Below are positions 51,698 through 60,376 of a stretch of 64,000 nucleotides of DNA, one piece after another. The notes below the pieces were generated by a model that saw only the letters and a list, made by a program, of their open reading frames with translations, did not search any database and was not told the origin of the DNA. Origin of the DNA: Marinilabilia salmonicolor (lineage in GTDB: Bacteria > Bacteroidota > Bacteroidia > Bacteroidales > Marinilabiliaceae); contig NZ_PVTS01000016.1 in NCBI RefSeq assembly GCF_003003035.1, positions 55,747 through 119,746 of the forward strand, read 5' to 3'. Each line of letters starts with the position of its first letter. Position 1 is the first letter of the stretch. Both the position numbers and the translations under genes were made by a program.

Positions 51698-54538
51698 CTA
51701 CTCAAAAACGACCTCGACAGCCTGACCGGAGTAATCCACCAGCTGCCCCCGGGCGACATCAGGATTGAAACCGACAGATTTGTCGGGCGCAACAAATACT
51801 ACATTAAACTGACGTTCATTCAGCATACCCTCGAATGACCCCTGACGGCTGCCAATGGTAAGTGTTTTATTGTCGTTGTTGTATGTGAAAGGAATGGTAG
51901 AAAATTTACCCTCCTCATAATTATAGTTGGTGTTTTCGTCTTCGTAAAGCTCAAACTCACCATCATCACCGGTGTAAACATAAACAGTGATCAGCTCAGG
52001 TTTTTTCTCTGTGGTGTACTGGATTTCAGGACCGGCTGTAATAATGGCTCCTGCAGGTGCATACATCGGCATGCGTTCGTAGGGGGCATCCACCTCTTTG
52101 GTTTGTCCGCCCTCTACAAATTCTCCGGTATAGAAGTCATACCATCCCTTGTTTTCGGGGAAATAAACCTCACGGCTGCGTGCTTCATATTCATAAACGG
52201 GACATGCCATCAGACCTCCGCCAAACATAAACTGATCGTCGATGTTATAAACGTTCTGATCGTCGGTGTAATCCATTACCAGACCACGCATGATGGTATA
52301 ATTATCGTGGTAAACAGCACCGGTAAGACTGTAAATATATGGCATCAGACGATAGCGAAGCTTGTTGTAATAAAGCATGGATTCATAAGCTTTGTGTCCT
52401 TTGGGTGCAATATTCCAAAGCTCTCTGTAGGGATATTGACCATGTACACGGAACAAAGGAGAAAAAGCACCAAACTGGTACCAACGGGTATTCAGCTCAC
52501 GCCACTCTTTCATATCTTCGCTTCCTTCCTCTGCTCTTTCATATCTTTTCTCCACACAAAATCCACCGATATCCATCGTCCAGTAAGGCATTCCCGAAAG
52601 AGAAAAATTGATAGCAGCAGGAATCTGTGCTTTCAGGTCTTCCCAAACAGTTCCGATGTCACCACTCCAGGTAACTGTTCCGAAACGCTGCATTCCGGCA
52701 AAACCCGAGCGGGTAAGGATAAACACACGCTCATCATTTTTCTCAGCACGCTGACCTTCGTAAATTCCTTTGGCATTCATCAAAGCAAAAGCATTGAAAT
52801 ATTGAGTGGATGGTCCCAAATGTGTAGGATTCATCAAATCTTTACGATATTCCATGCTGGCATTGGAAAGAATATCTGGTTCGGTAGCATCCAGCCACCA
52901 CGCATCAAAACCTTTGGTATAAAGTTCTTCTTTTATTTGCTCCCAGAATAGTTCCCGGGCACCGGGTGCATACGCATCATAAAAGGATCCCACATATCCC
53001 GGATAAATCCAGTCTTTGATGCTGTCTTCCACGGCCTGACGATACATCCAGCCATTCTTGTCGAACTCTTTGAAATGTTCTGTATTGTGGTAAAACTTGG
53101 GCCATACAGAAATCATGATGCGCGCATTGTTTTCATGCACTTCATCCACCATTCCTTTGGCATCGGGGAAACGTTCCTTATCAAACTCATGACTTCCCCA
53201 TTGATCCACAGGCCAGTATGACCAGTCCTGAACAATATTGTCAAGTGGAATCTCGCGCTCACGGAATTCATGCAACACATCAAGCAATTCATCCTGTGTT
53301 TTATAGCGCTCACGGCTCTGCCAGAATCCCATGGCCCATTTGGGCATTACCTGGGCTTTTCCGGTGAGTTCACGATAGCGCGAAATCACATCGTCCATTG
53401 AATTTCCGGCCATAAAATAATAGTCAATCTGATCGCCCATTTCACTCCAGAAAGAAATACGCTCCTGTTCTGCAGGATCCACAGGGGTTAAAGCTTTCAG
53501 TCCGATATATGACTCTCCCCCATCAGGAATCCAGTCGAGCTTTACATGGTATTTTTTCCCGGCTTCCATATCCACTTCAAACTTAGCTACAGATGGATTC
53601 CAGGCAGTACGCCAACGATCGGCCATCAGCTCTCCGTCAATCCAGATTTTGGTATATCCGGCATAGTACATCAGGAACCGGTGAATACCAGTCTCTTCAG
53701 GCTGTAATTCCCCCTCCCAGGTAATCCGGGCATTGGTAAAATCAAAACCTTCAGGGAAATTCTCAATGGTGGTCAGATTTTCATAATCAATGGTATTTTC
53801 CTGACGAACCGTGAATACATTTCCTGTTTCTTTGTTATCGATGTAAGTGGCAGTAAGGCTTCCCTCTTCTCCTTCGTTGTTGAATAGTTTAAATTGATCT
53901 AATTGTCCGTAAGGACGAGGATCTCCCCAACGTGTCAGGGAGTAATTATCCCACAGAATACCGTAATTGCGGGTAGATACAATCACAGGCACCGAAACTT
54001 TGGTATTGTATTGAAACAACTCCTCATTTTTGCCTTTGTAATTGTAATCGTGCGCCTGATGCTGCCCCAGTCCATAGAGACCTTCATCGTCATGAGATTC
54101 CCACACCTGACGCACTTCGTAACCTTTTACGCCATCCACTTCCATGGACTTAATGGTTTTTCCACCCTTCTCTTTTTCCTGAAGTATCATGTTTCCGTCC
54201 GCATCAAAGAACTGAACCTCTCCGGTGGTTTGAGATACTTTAGCAGTAAGCTTTGCAGTGGTAAGGATCAGAATATCTCCATCTTCTGTGACATCAAAAT
54301 CAACAGTTTTCTCCAATGGCAAAGCAACCAGACTCTCTTCATTACTAAAAGCATCGGCAGCTGTAGCAGACACTTTGATGATTTCTTCACCAAAGGGAGT
54401 CAGACGAATAGCCTGAACTGCTTGATCAGACGGATCCTCAGGAAAAACCGTCAAACCGGAATCATCAACCTTCCATCCTCCCTGAGAACATCCAAACCCC
54501 AGGATCGCAATAAATCCAAGTAACAAAAACTTCTTCAT
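51698..54538 (-). CDS. GH31 alpha-xylosidase with PA14 domain, lipoprotein
   Basis: A 946-residue GH31 enzyme with a lipoprotein signal (ILGFGCSQGG, Cys17). The N-terminal beta-domain is interrupted by a PA14-like insert (about 225-355: ITWEGELQPEETGIHRFLMY, KIWIDGELMADRW, YHVKLDWIPDGGESYIGL). The barrel has WAMGFWQSRERYKTQDELLD, NIVQDWSYW, AWWLDATEPDI (nucleophile Asp550) and TWSGDIGT (acid/base Asp627). This layout matches the xyloglucan alpha-xylosidases of Bacteroides and Cellvibrio that carry a PA14 insert for longer substrates. A site resembling the GH16 upstream motif lies 26 bp before the start; a terminator follows the gene. Confidence 0.93.
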   Translation of the reverse strand: MKKFLLLGFIAILGFGCSQGGWKVDDSGLTVFPEDPSDQAVQAIRLTPFGEEIIKVSATAADAFSNEESLVALPLEKTVDFDVTEDGDILILTTAKLTAKVSQTTGEVQFFDADGNMILQEKEKGGKTIKSMEVDGVKGYEVRQVWESHDDEGLYGLGQHQAHDYNYKGKNEELFQYNTKVSVPVIVSTRNYGILWDNYSLTRWGDPRPYGQLDQFKLFNNEGEEGSLTATYIDNKETGNVFTVRQENTIDYENLTTIENFPEGFDFTNARITWEGELQPEETGIHRFLMYYAGYTKIWIDGELMADRWRTAWNPSVAKFEVDMEAGKKYHVKLDWIPDGGESYIGLKALTPVDPAEQERISFWSEMGDQIDYYFMAGNSMDDVISRYRELTGKAQVMPKWAMGFWQSRERYKTQDELLDVLHEFREREIPLDNIVQDWSYWPVDQWGSHEFDKERFPDAKGMVDEVHENNARIMISVWPKFYHNTEHFKEFDKNGWMYRQAVEDSIKDWIYPGYVGSFYDAYAPGARELFWEQIKEELYTKGFDAWWLDATEPDILSNASMEYRKDLMNPTHLGPSTQYFNAFALMNAKGIYEGQRAEKNDERVFILTRSGFAGMQRFGTVTWSGDIGTVWEDLKAQIPAAINFSLSGMPYWTMDIGGFCVEKRYERAEEGSEDMKEWRELNTRWYQFGAFSPLFRVHGQYPYRELWNIAPKGHKAYESMLYYNKLRYRLMPYIYSLTGAVYHDNYTIMRGLVMDYTDDQNVYNIDDQFMFGGGLMACPVYEYEARSREVYFPENKGWYDFYTGEFVEGGQTKEVDAPYERMPMYAPAGAIITAGPEIQYTTEKKPELITVYVYTGDDGEFELYEDENTNYNYEEGKFSTIPFTYNNDNKTLTIGSRQGSFEGMLNERQFNVVFVAPDKSVGFNPDVARGQLVDYSGQAVEVVFE

Positions 54539-54563
54539 AATTTCCTATTAATGATCCTTATAA

Positions 54564-54579
54564 GCATAATTTACTCATA
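54564..54579 (-). promoter_or_regulatory. Single operator-like site upstream of GH31-PA14
   Basis: GCATAATTTACTCATA differs from the GH16 upstream consensus TCATAA-N4-CTCATA only in its first base. The 54539-54880 gap otherwise shows only a weak hairpin and no gene. Confidence 0.4.
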
Positions 54580-54880
54580 AGATGATTCTAAAAATAAAAT
54601 GGCAATATTCTAAACTTCAGGTAAAGGGATAATTTCTTAAATTATTGTGGCCTCCATACAAAGATTGCAAATAAGTGTGAAAATTACACACCGTATCTGA
54701 ACAAAATCTGATATAATTTTTAATCTAAAACGTTTCCCATCTTTACAATCATTAAAAGTCCGGAAGTTTCCCCTGAAAAAGAAAGGAGCAAAAATTGACC
54801 ACTTAACCCCTGGCTCCCGTCTTCTCACAGCGAGAAACCTCCATGACTTTAAATGAGTTATAAAACGGCAACTACGACAT

Positions 54881-56605
54881 TCAGAAAGGATACTCTCCGG
54901 CGTTGGAACCCTCCATCAATGCATCGTACAACAATTGGTCGCCCACTTCTAACTGGTTTCTGTCTATCATCCCGAACCCATGGTTGGTCAGACTTCCTTC
55001 ATCCCAGTAAAAAGGGACCATTCCGTAATTTTTTGCCTGCTCGGTAACATACCGGTTAAAATAAGCACGTGACTCATAATGAAGCTGTTGCCAATTAGCA
55101 TTGTCACTTATGGTGCGACGAATAGCGCCAAACTCTCCCAGAATCACCGGAATTCCAATATCCACAAACTGATTTTTCATTTTCTGAAACTGAGTTAACA
55201 CAAAGTCCTCTTCACAATCCCAGTCGGGGTAACGTCCTTCGGCTCCATCTATGTGATAATTCTCACCCCAGAAGTAATAAAAGTCTCCCCAGGTTTCATC
55301 CTGTGTTAAACCACAAAAATTCCATGGAGTATAGTAATGTACCTCGGCCATCAGACGGTCTTTCACATCATCCTGAGGCAAAGTGGTCATCAATGTATGG
55401 GTTTTATCAATATCGGTCGAAGGCCCCTGGAAAATAAGCACGCGATAGGCATTGCGACCACCGGTAGCCCTCACTACATCTATAAATGTCTGCTCATAGT
55501 TGAGAAGCACTGCCATCTGTTCTGCATCTTCCACATTGGGCTCGTTGGTTCCGGCAAATAACAGATGTTCGTCATAGTCCCGAAAATGAATGGCAATCTG
55601 TTTCCAAAGTGCTTCCTGTTTTTGACTCACTTCTTCTTCCTTTTCGGGGGTTATATTTTCTTCAAGCCATCCGCCATCCCAATGGATGTTGAGGATGACA
55701 TACATATCGTTGGCATAGCAATAATCGACCACTTCCTGCACCCGTGCCAACCACGATTCTTTAATTTTATAGGTTTCCTGATCTTCGATGTAGCTGTTCC
55801 AGGCACAGGGAATACGCACTGCATTGAAACCGGCAGCAGCCACAGCATCAATCAGGGCCTGCGTAGTTTTAGGGTTTCCCCAGGCTGTTTCTCCGGATGG
55901 TGGTTCCATGGAATTTCCGAGATTCCAGCCCATATTCATTTTTGATGCCAGTTGGATGGCAGTACTCTCCATGCCGGTCATATCGGCAGGAATAGAGGTG
56001 TCTATGCCAGACTGAACCACCGTAACGGTATCTTTAATGTCCCCCATTAAGAAAATAACCAGACCTGTACGTTGAAAAATTGAAGGATTGGGTGCCACAG
56101 AAAACTCTTCAGAAGCCTCTGAAAGTGATTTATTCTGCGAGATCCAGTCAGACTGAATGCTCAATTCATAATTATTGGTAACCTGCAGATTTACGGAAAA
56201 ATTACCTCCCGATGCCTCAATCTCAAACCGATCTTCCTCAATAATCATTAGCTCACTTCCGGCTTGCGTGACCACAACCTCCTGTGTCAGTCCGTCAGCA
56301 GAAATGGTTATTACAGCCGTTCTTTCAGCGGCATCAGGATTTTTCTGAACCGTCACGGCAACAGAAATTTCCCCATCGGCGGCGGATCCGAAAAGCATAT
56401 CAACATTTAACCAAACAGCTCTTTCTGAGATAACCCAGTCACGGTTGGACTGAATATTCAGAAATTTAGATCCACTATTGGCAGGAAAAGAGAGTTCATC
56501 AACATTTACCGACAATGAAGCCTCTTCAAAGGAATCGTCATCGGAGCAAGATGAGCACTGGAGGCTCAGCAATGCCAGAAAAAAGAAAAATACCAGTTTC
56601 TTCAT
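54881..56605 (-). CDS. GH5 endo-glucanase with two BACON domains, lipoprotein
   Basis: A 574-residue lipoprotein (signal with CSSCSDDDS, lipid Cys17 or Cys20, acidic export signal). Two BACON domains follow: about 30-116 (LSFPANSGSKFLNIQSNRDW ... VVVTQAG) and about 117-200 (FEIEASGGNFSVNLQV ... VTVVQSG). The catalytic domain begins near 205 with MNMGWNLGNSMEPPSGETAW and shows NAVRIPCAWN, acid/base Glu355 in GTNEPN, VHYYTPWNF and nucleophile Glu491 in ILGEFGA. This is the GH5_4-type arrangement of xyloglucan endoglucanases displayed on the cell surface; the known Bacteroides enzyme has one BACON domain. It lies 171 bp after the glycan-binding lipoprotein. Confidence 0.92.
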   Translation of the reverse strand: MKKLVFFFFLALLSLQCSSCSDDDSFEEASLSVNVDELSFPANSGSKFLNIQSNRDWVISERAVWLNVDMLFGSAADGEISVAVTVQKNPDAAERTAVITISADGLTQEVVVTQAGSELMIIEEDRFEIEASGGNFSVNLQVTNNYELSIQSDWISQNKSLSEASEEFSVAPNPSIFQRTGLVIFLMGDIKDTVTVVQSGIDTSIPADMTGMESTAIQLASKMNMGWNLGNSMEPPSGETAWGNPKTTQALIDAVAAAGFNAVRIPCAWNSYIEDQETYKIKESWLARVQEVVDYCYANDMYVILNIHWDGGWLEENITPEKEEEVSQKQEALWKQIAIHFRDYDEHLLFAGTNEPNVEDAEQMAVLLNYEQTFIDVVRATGGRNAYRVLIFQGPSTDIDKTHTLMTTLPQDDVKDRLMAEVHYYTPWNFCGLTQDETWGDFYYFWGENYHIDGAEGRYPDWDCEEDFVLTQFQKMKNQFVDIGIPVILGEFGAIRRTISDNANWQQLHYESRAYFNRYVTEQAKNYGMVPFYWDEGSLTNHGFGMIDRNQLEVGDQLLYDALMEGSNAGEYPF

Positions 56606-56704
56606 AAAAAACAGATCAGTAGATTTGGGAGCTTCGTTATTTAACTATCCAGCTCCATGAGTAATTAAGCTGCACTCACAACTTTGTCGTCTGAACAAAT
56701 TAAT

Positions 56705-56732
56705 GCAAGCCCCGGCTCAATTACCGGGACTT
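56705..56732 (-). terminator. Hairpin after the glycan-binding protein gene
   Basis: CAAGCCCCGG and CCGGGACTTG pair with one mismatch. Read on the minus strand it lies 45 bp after the stop codon of the 56.8-58.6 kb gene and is followed by TTAATTTG rather than a clean T-run, so it may only partly stop transcription before GH5. Confidence 0.5.
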
Positions 56733-56776
56733 GCCTCTAATTGGCTATAAATAGAGTTTATTTTAAATCTCCTTTG

Positions 56777-58621
56777 TTAATAGACCAACACCTCATCAAT
56801 GGTAGCTGCTACGGCAGTCATATCAGCAATATCCTCTCCCATGCCGACTATATCAATCACGAACACCATCACGCCTTCCGACAAGGTTCCGGGAGCAAAT
56901 GTAGCAGTGTAGGTTCCATCTCCGTTTACCGTGATGACCTCTCCGTTAGCCTGGGGATTCCAGTCTCCATCTGCATAAAGAATCGAGGCATCATAAGATC
57001 CTTCAGCTCCTTCAGTCAATGTAACCCCACTAAGAGTAAATGTAACTTCCAGGCTGTTGAATGAAGCCAGTTCGCTGGTTGAGAATGGAGGATCTTCTTT
57101 AGTGCTACCATACTCGTTAAAAAGCTCCAACCGGAGGTTCCCTTTTTCTTCAATATCACCATAAGCAAGTTTGGTATTATCGAATGCCAGCACTGTTGGC
57201 TGAGGTTCTGCATCATCGCTTTCAGGAGCCCCTCCAGCTGAAGGAACCAGATGGTAAGCAACATATTCGGGCTTTTCGGGATCTTTTGCACCAACCCACA
57301 TGCCTGTTACTTTACCGGCAGCATCTTTTTCAATGGACATAATCCGCAATTGATTGTCAGCAGTTAACCCAAAACTGGCCCATCCAATCACTGAAAATGA
57401 AGGAGCGATTCCGTCGAATGTATAAATTCCTTTTTCATCCAATGTATAAGTACCTGTCTCAGTAGTTCCGTCAGGAGCAACATACTCAACGGTATTGTCA
57501 TCTGAGTTCAGTGTAAGTGAAAACCCTTCATAAACACTGGGATCAGGAGTTCCTAACCAGTCGGGGTAATCCTCCGGAGCATTCCACCCATTCATTCTTG
57601 TTCCATCGAGATTACACCAGTCAATAGGATTCTGATCAGACAATGTCCAGGAGATAGAAGTAGAAACTACCTGCGAAATATCCTCCTGCCATCCGGCGGG
57701 AAGTTCAGGCTCAGGATCCGGAAGATCTTCAGGAACCCAGTTATCATAGTATTCTTTAGAAACATAGTTGTAAACAAGCAAGGCAGGACCTTCTCCCGAC
57801 AATGCCTCGTCACGAATAACACCAAGCTGCATAGCATCCTCAGTAAGAGACATTACCCGGATATCTCCCCAGTTTATTACCTGTCCATCACGTCCTTCAT
57901 CATGCAAAGGAGCGGCATCAGTCATGGAAAGCGTTTTGGCATCAGCATCCAGGAAATAAGTACCATTGTCCACTCTTCCGAGTACTTCATGATTTACCGT
58001 AACAGTTGCATTTCCTTTAAGACTGAAAGTCATTGTTCCGTAATCCGCTGCAGGCATTATCCACTGGTTTCCTTCCCAGTCTGCCTGCCAGTTCCAGGTA
58101 TCTCCTTCAATGGTTTGTCCTTCTGTTACAGTAGCCCAGCTGTCGTCGGTACCATAAAAATAGAGAGGCCCGACAAAATAGCGACTTTGACCATCAGCAT
58201 TCAGATCCAGCAGCCACGTTTTTTCTTCACCAACACCACCGGTCAGTTTTGTCCATAATGGATCATTGACATAATTCAGATTGGTGGTTGTAAGTTCCAA
58301 TGTAAAGGTATCGGCCTGGATCACTCCACCAGGGGTTACCACACCATAAACAAAGTCGTAGTTTCCCTCAAACGGAATACGAACAGTATCATTCACCCTG
58401 GTACTTCTTCCCATTGGTGTTGTCCAGAAAGGAGCGTATCCATCGTTTCTGGCCATCAGGATCACCATATTAGGATCTTCTGCATCCTGAACAATGCTGT
58501 ATTTCAAATCTTCCTTTGAGAGCATTTGTCCCAGTTCATATTCCTCGGGCTGACAGGCCGAAAATAACAGCGTCATTACAGCCAGCACCGAAAAGCATAT
58601 ATTGAAAAATTTAGTCTTCAT
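56777..58621 (-). CDS. Surface glycan-binding-type lipoprotein of the PUL
   Basis: A 614-residue lipoprotein (LLFSACQPEEYE, lipid Cys22, acidic residues after it as in outer-surface lipoproteins). No enzyme motifs are visible. An N-terminal Ig/PKD-like domain (about 40-110) is followed by two similar modules: one around MTFSLKGNATVTVNHEVLG...GTYFLDADAKTLSM, the other around FSLTLNSDDNTVEY...GTYTLDEKGIYTF, each ending near a WGDIRVMSL/WASFGLTAD strand. A C-terminal beta-sandwich follows (about 490-614). Third in the order susC-susD-this gene, 20 bp after susD, the usual place for a SusE/SGBP-type protein that helps hold the polysaccharide. The ligand is inferred from context only. Confidence 0.8.
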   Translation of the reverse strand: MKTKFFNICFSVLAVMTLLFSACQPEEYELGQMLSKEDLKYSIVQDAEDPNMVILMARNDGYAPFWTTPMGRSTRVNDTVRIPFEGNYDFVYGVVTPGGVIQADTFTLELTTTNLNYVNDPLWTKLTGGVGEEKTWLLDLNADGQSRYFVGPLYFYGTDDSWATVTEGQTIEGDTWNWQADWEGNQWIMPAADYGTMTFSLKGNATVTVNHEVLGRVDNGTYFLDADAKTLSMTDAAPLHDEGRDGQVINWGDIRVMSLTEDAMQLGVIRDEALSGEGPALLVYNYVSKEYYDNWVPEDLPDPEPELPAGWQEDISQVVSTSISWTLSDQNPIDWCNLDGTRMNGWNAPEDYPDWLGTPDPSVYEGFSLTLNSDDNTVEYVAPDGTTETGTYTLDEKGIYTFDGIAPSFSVIGWASFGLTADNQLRIMSIEKDAAGKVTGMWVGAKDPEKPEYVAYHLVPSAGGAPESDDAEPQPTVLAFDNTKLAYGDIEEKGNLRLELFNEYGSTKEDPPFSTSELASFNSLEVTFTLSGVTLTEGAEGSYDASILYADGDWNPQANGEVITVNGDGTYTATFAPGTLSEGVMVFVIDIVGMGEDIADMTAVAATIDEVLVY

Positions 58622-58641
58622 AATCTAATAGTTTTTTGTAA

Positions 58642-60357
58642 TTACCATCCTGCATTTTGCTCCAGCAGGTAATTCGACAGTGTTATCTGAGTTTGAGGAA
58701 TCTGGAACAAACCTTTTTTCTCCACAAAGTTGGAAGCCTGAATTACCACCTGATCCTGATTACCACCACTCAATACATCCACACCATTCTCTTCAGCAAT
58801 TTCAGAAGCGGCCTTATCGATTCCCTGACGCAGCAAATCCCAATAACGAATTCCCTCAAAAGCAAACTCAAGTTCTCTCTCTTCCAGAATGTTTTCGGGT
58901 GTAGCAGAAATTTCATTAAACCCTGCGCCCACTTCTCCATCCACAGTATAAGCTCTTCTCCTCACGCGGTTGAGGTATTCTGCAGCATTGGCACTACCCA
59001 GTTCGGCAGCCATCAGTAATACATCAGCATAACGAACAATTACCCAATCCTGATACTGAGAAATCTGAAAATCACCTTCGCCCAGACCGGCTACCTCGTC
59101 AACAAGTGTCCACTCACCTGATGCTTCATCCTTTTGCCACTTACTCATGGGAGTATATTTCTTCACAGAGAAACCGGTATATTCACGCTGATCATCCAGG
59201 GTTTCGAAGTCGCCTTCGATGCCTTCACCAACCAGGTCAATCATTGAAGCAGCGCGACGGGTATCTCCGTCTCCAAAAGCCTGAGCAAATTCAGGATGGA
59301 CAGTACAAGCACCCCAGCCACGACCGTAAGGAAAACTACTAAAGTTTCGCATTCCCATCATTACAAGCCAACGGTTTCCATCCATATTGCCATTGTAATC
59401 CTGGGTATAATTAAATTTCTTGGCCAGCACTACTTCCTGATTTCCACGGCCGGCGTAAGATGACTTCATTATTTTATTATCGCCATCCTCTTCCAGCGTC
59501 ATACTGGCAGCAGGCCACAGATTCTTAAATTCCCCTACGAGGCCGTACTCTTCACTGGAAATAATATCTTCAAGACCTGACAATGCCTCCTGAGCACTCA
59601 CCATCCCTACCAGATCACTCTTCTCGTAATATCCGGTATAGTAAAGGTAAACACGTGCCAACAGGGCTTTTGCAGCATATTGAGTAATTCTTCCATCATT
59701 CTCATTAGCGTTGCTTTTTGGATAAGCATCAGCCGGAATATTCTCAGCGCCAAACATCAGATCCTCAGCAATTAATTTATAGACCTCATCGGGATGAACC
59801 TGTGGAAGATTTTCATCTGAAGGTTCGGTAAGCAAAGGAATATTGCCAAACAAACGAACCATATCGAAATAGAGGATCGCACGCAAAACGCGGGTTTCTC
59901 CCTCTACGCGAACCTTATTTGCCAACTGCGCTTCTTCTGTATCTCCATTCCATGCTACGTTGTCAAGTTCCTGAAGCAACTTGTTGCAACGGAAAATCCC
60001 CCGGTAATAAGATTCCCATAAATTGTTGCCCAAATCGGAATAAGAAGGAGCCTGGGAGAGATCAAAACGATCAATGGCCTGATAATTTCTGTCATCCCCC
60101 ACGCCTGTTGCACCAAAACACTGGTCAGACATCACTTCAGACAAAAGGTAAAAAGAGACATCGGCATCGGAGGAGGTACGTTGCCACCCGTCGTAGCAAC
60201 CAATCAGTGCCAGTTCAGCATCAGCCTGAGTGGAATAAAAATTCTCGTCAAAGAGGGATGTTTCCGGTTCCACATCCAGAAAACTGTCGGAGCAGGAAGA
60301 AAGTCCCAGTCCTACAACCCCCAGTGCTGCTATTATATATATCTTAAAAGACTTCAT
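58642..60357 (-). CDS. susD: SusD/RagB-family outer-membrane glycan-binding lipoprotein
   Basis: A 571-residue SusD homologue. Lipoprotein signal (GLSSCSDSFLDVEPETS, lipid Cys about 22), TPR-like helices (YYRGIFRCNKLLQELD, AKALLARVYLYYTGYY), and the family C-terminal region with RYADVLLMAAELG, YLNRVRRRAY, ILEERELEFAFEGIRYWDLLR and the end NYLLEQNAGW. It forms the lid of the SusC channel and binds the polysaccharide at the surface. It begins 19 bp after susC. Confidence 0.95.
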   Translation of the reverse strand: MKSFKIYIIAALGVVGLGLSSCSDSFLDVEPETSLFDENFYSTQADAELALIGCYDGWQRTSSDADVSFYLLSEVMSDQCFGATGVGDDRNYQAIDRFDLSQAPSYSDLGNNLWESYYRGIFRCNKLLQELDNVAWNGDTEEAQLANKVRVEGETRVLRAILYFDMVRLFGNIPLLTEPSDENLPQVHPDEVYKLIAEDLMFGAENIPADAYPKSNANENDGRITQYAAKALLARVYLYYTGYYEKSDLVGMVSAQEALSGLEDIISSEEYGLVGEFKNLWPAASMTLEEDGDNKIMKSSYAGRGNQEVVLAKKFNYTQDYNGNMDGNRWLVMMGMRNFSSFPYGRGWGACTVHPEFAQAFGDGDTRRAASMIDLVGEGIEGDFETLDDQREYTGFSVKKYTPMSKWQKDEASGEWTLVDEVAGLGEGDFQISQYQDWVIVRYADVLLMAAELGSANAAEYLNRVRRRAYTVDGEVGAGFNEISATPENILEERELEFAFEGIRYWDLLRQGIDKAASEIAEENGVDVLSGGNQDQVVIQASNFVEKKGLFQIPQTQITLSNYLLEQNAGW

Positions 60358-60376
60358 AAACTAATGTTTTTAAATA

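Noticed and set aside
52103..52951. 282-codon plus-strand frame
   Set aside because: It is antisense to the GH31-PA14 gene and shows no recognisable domain.
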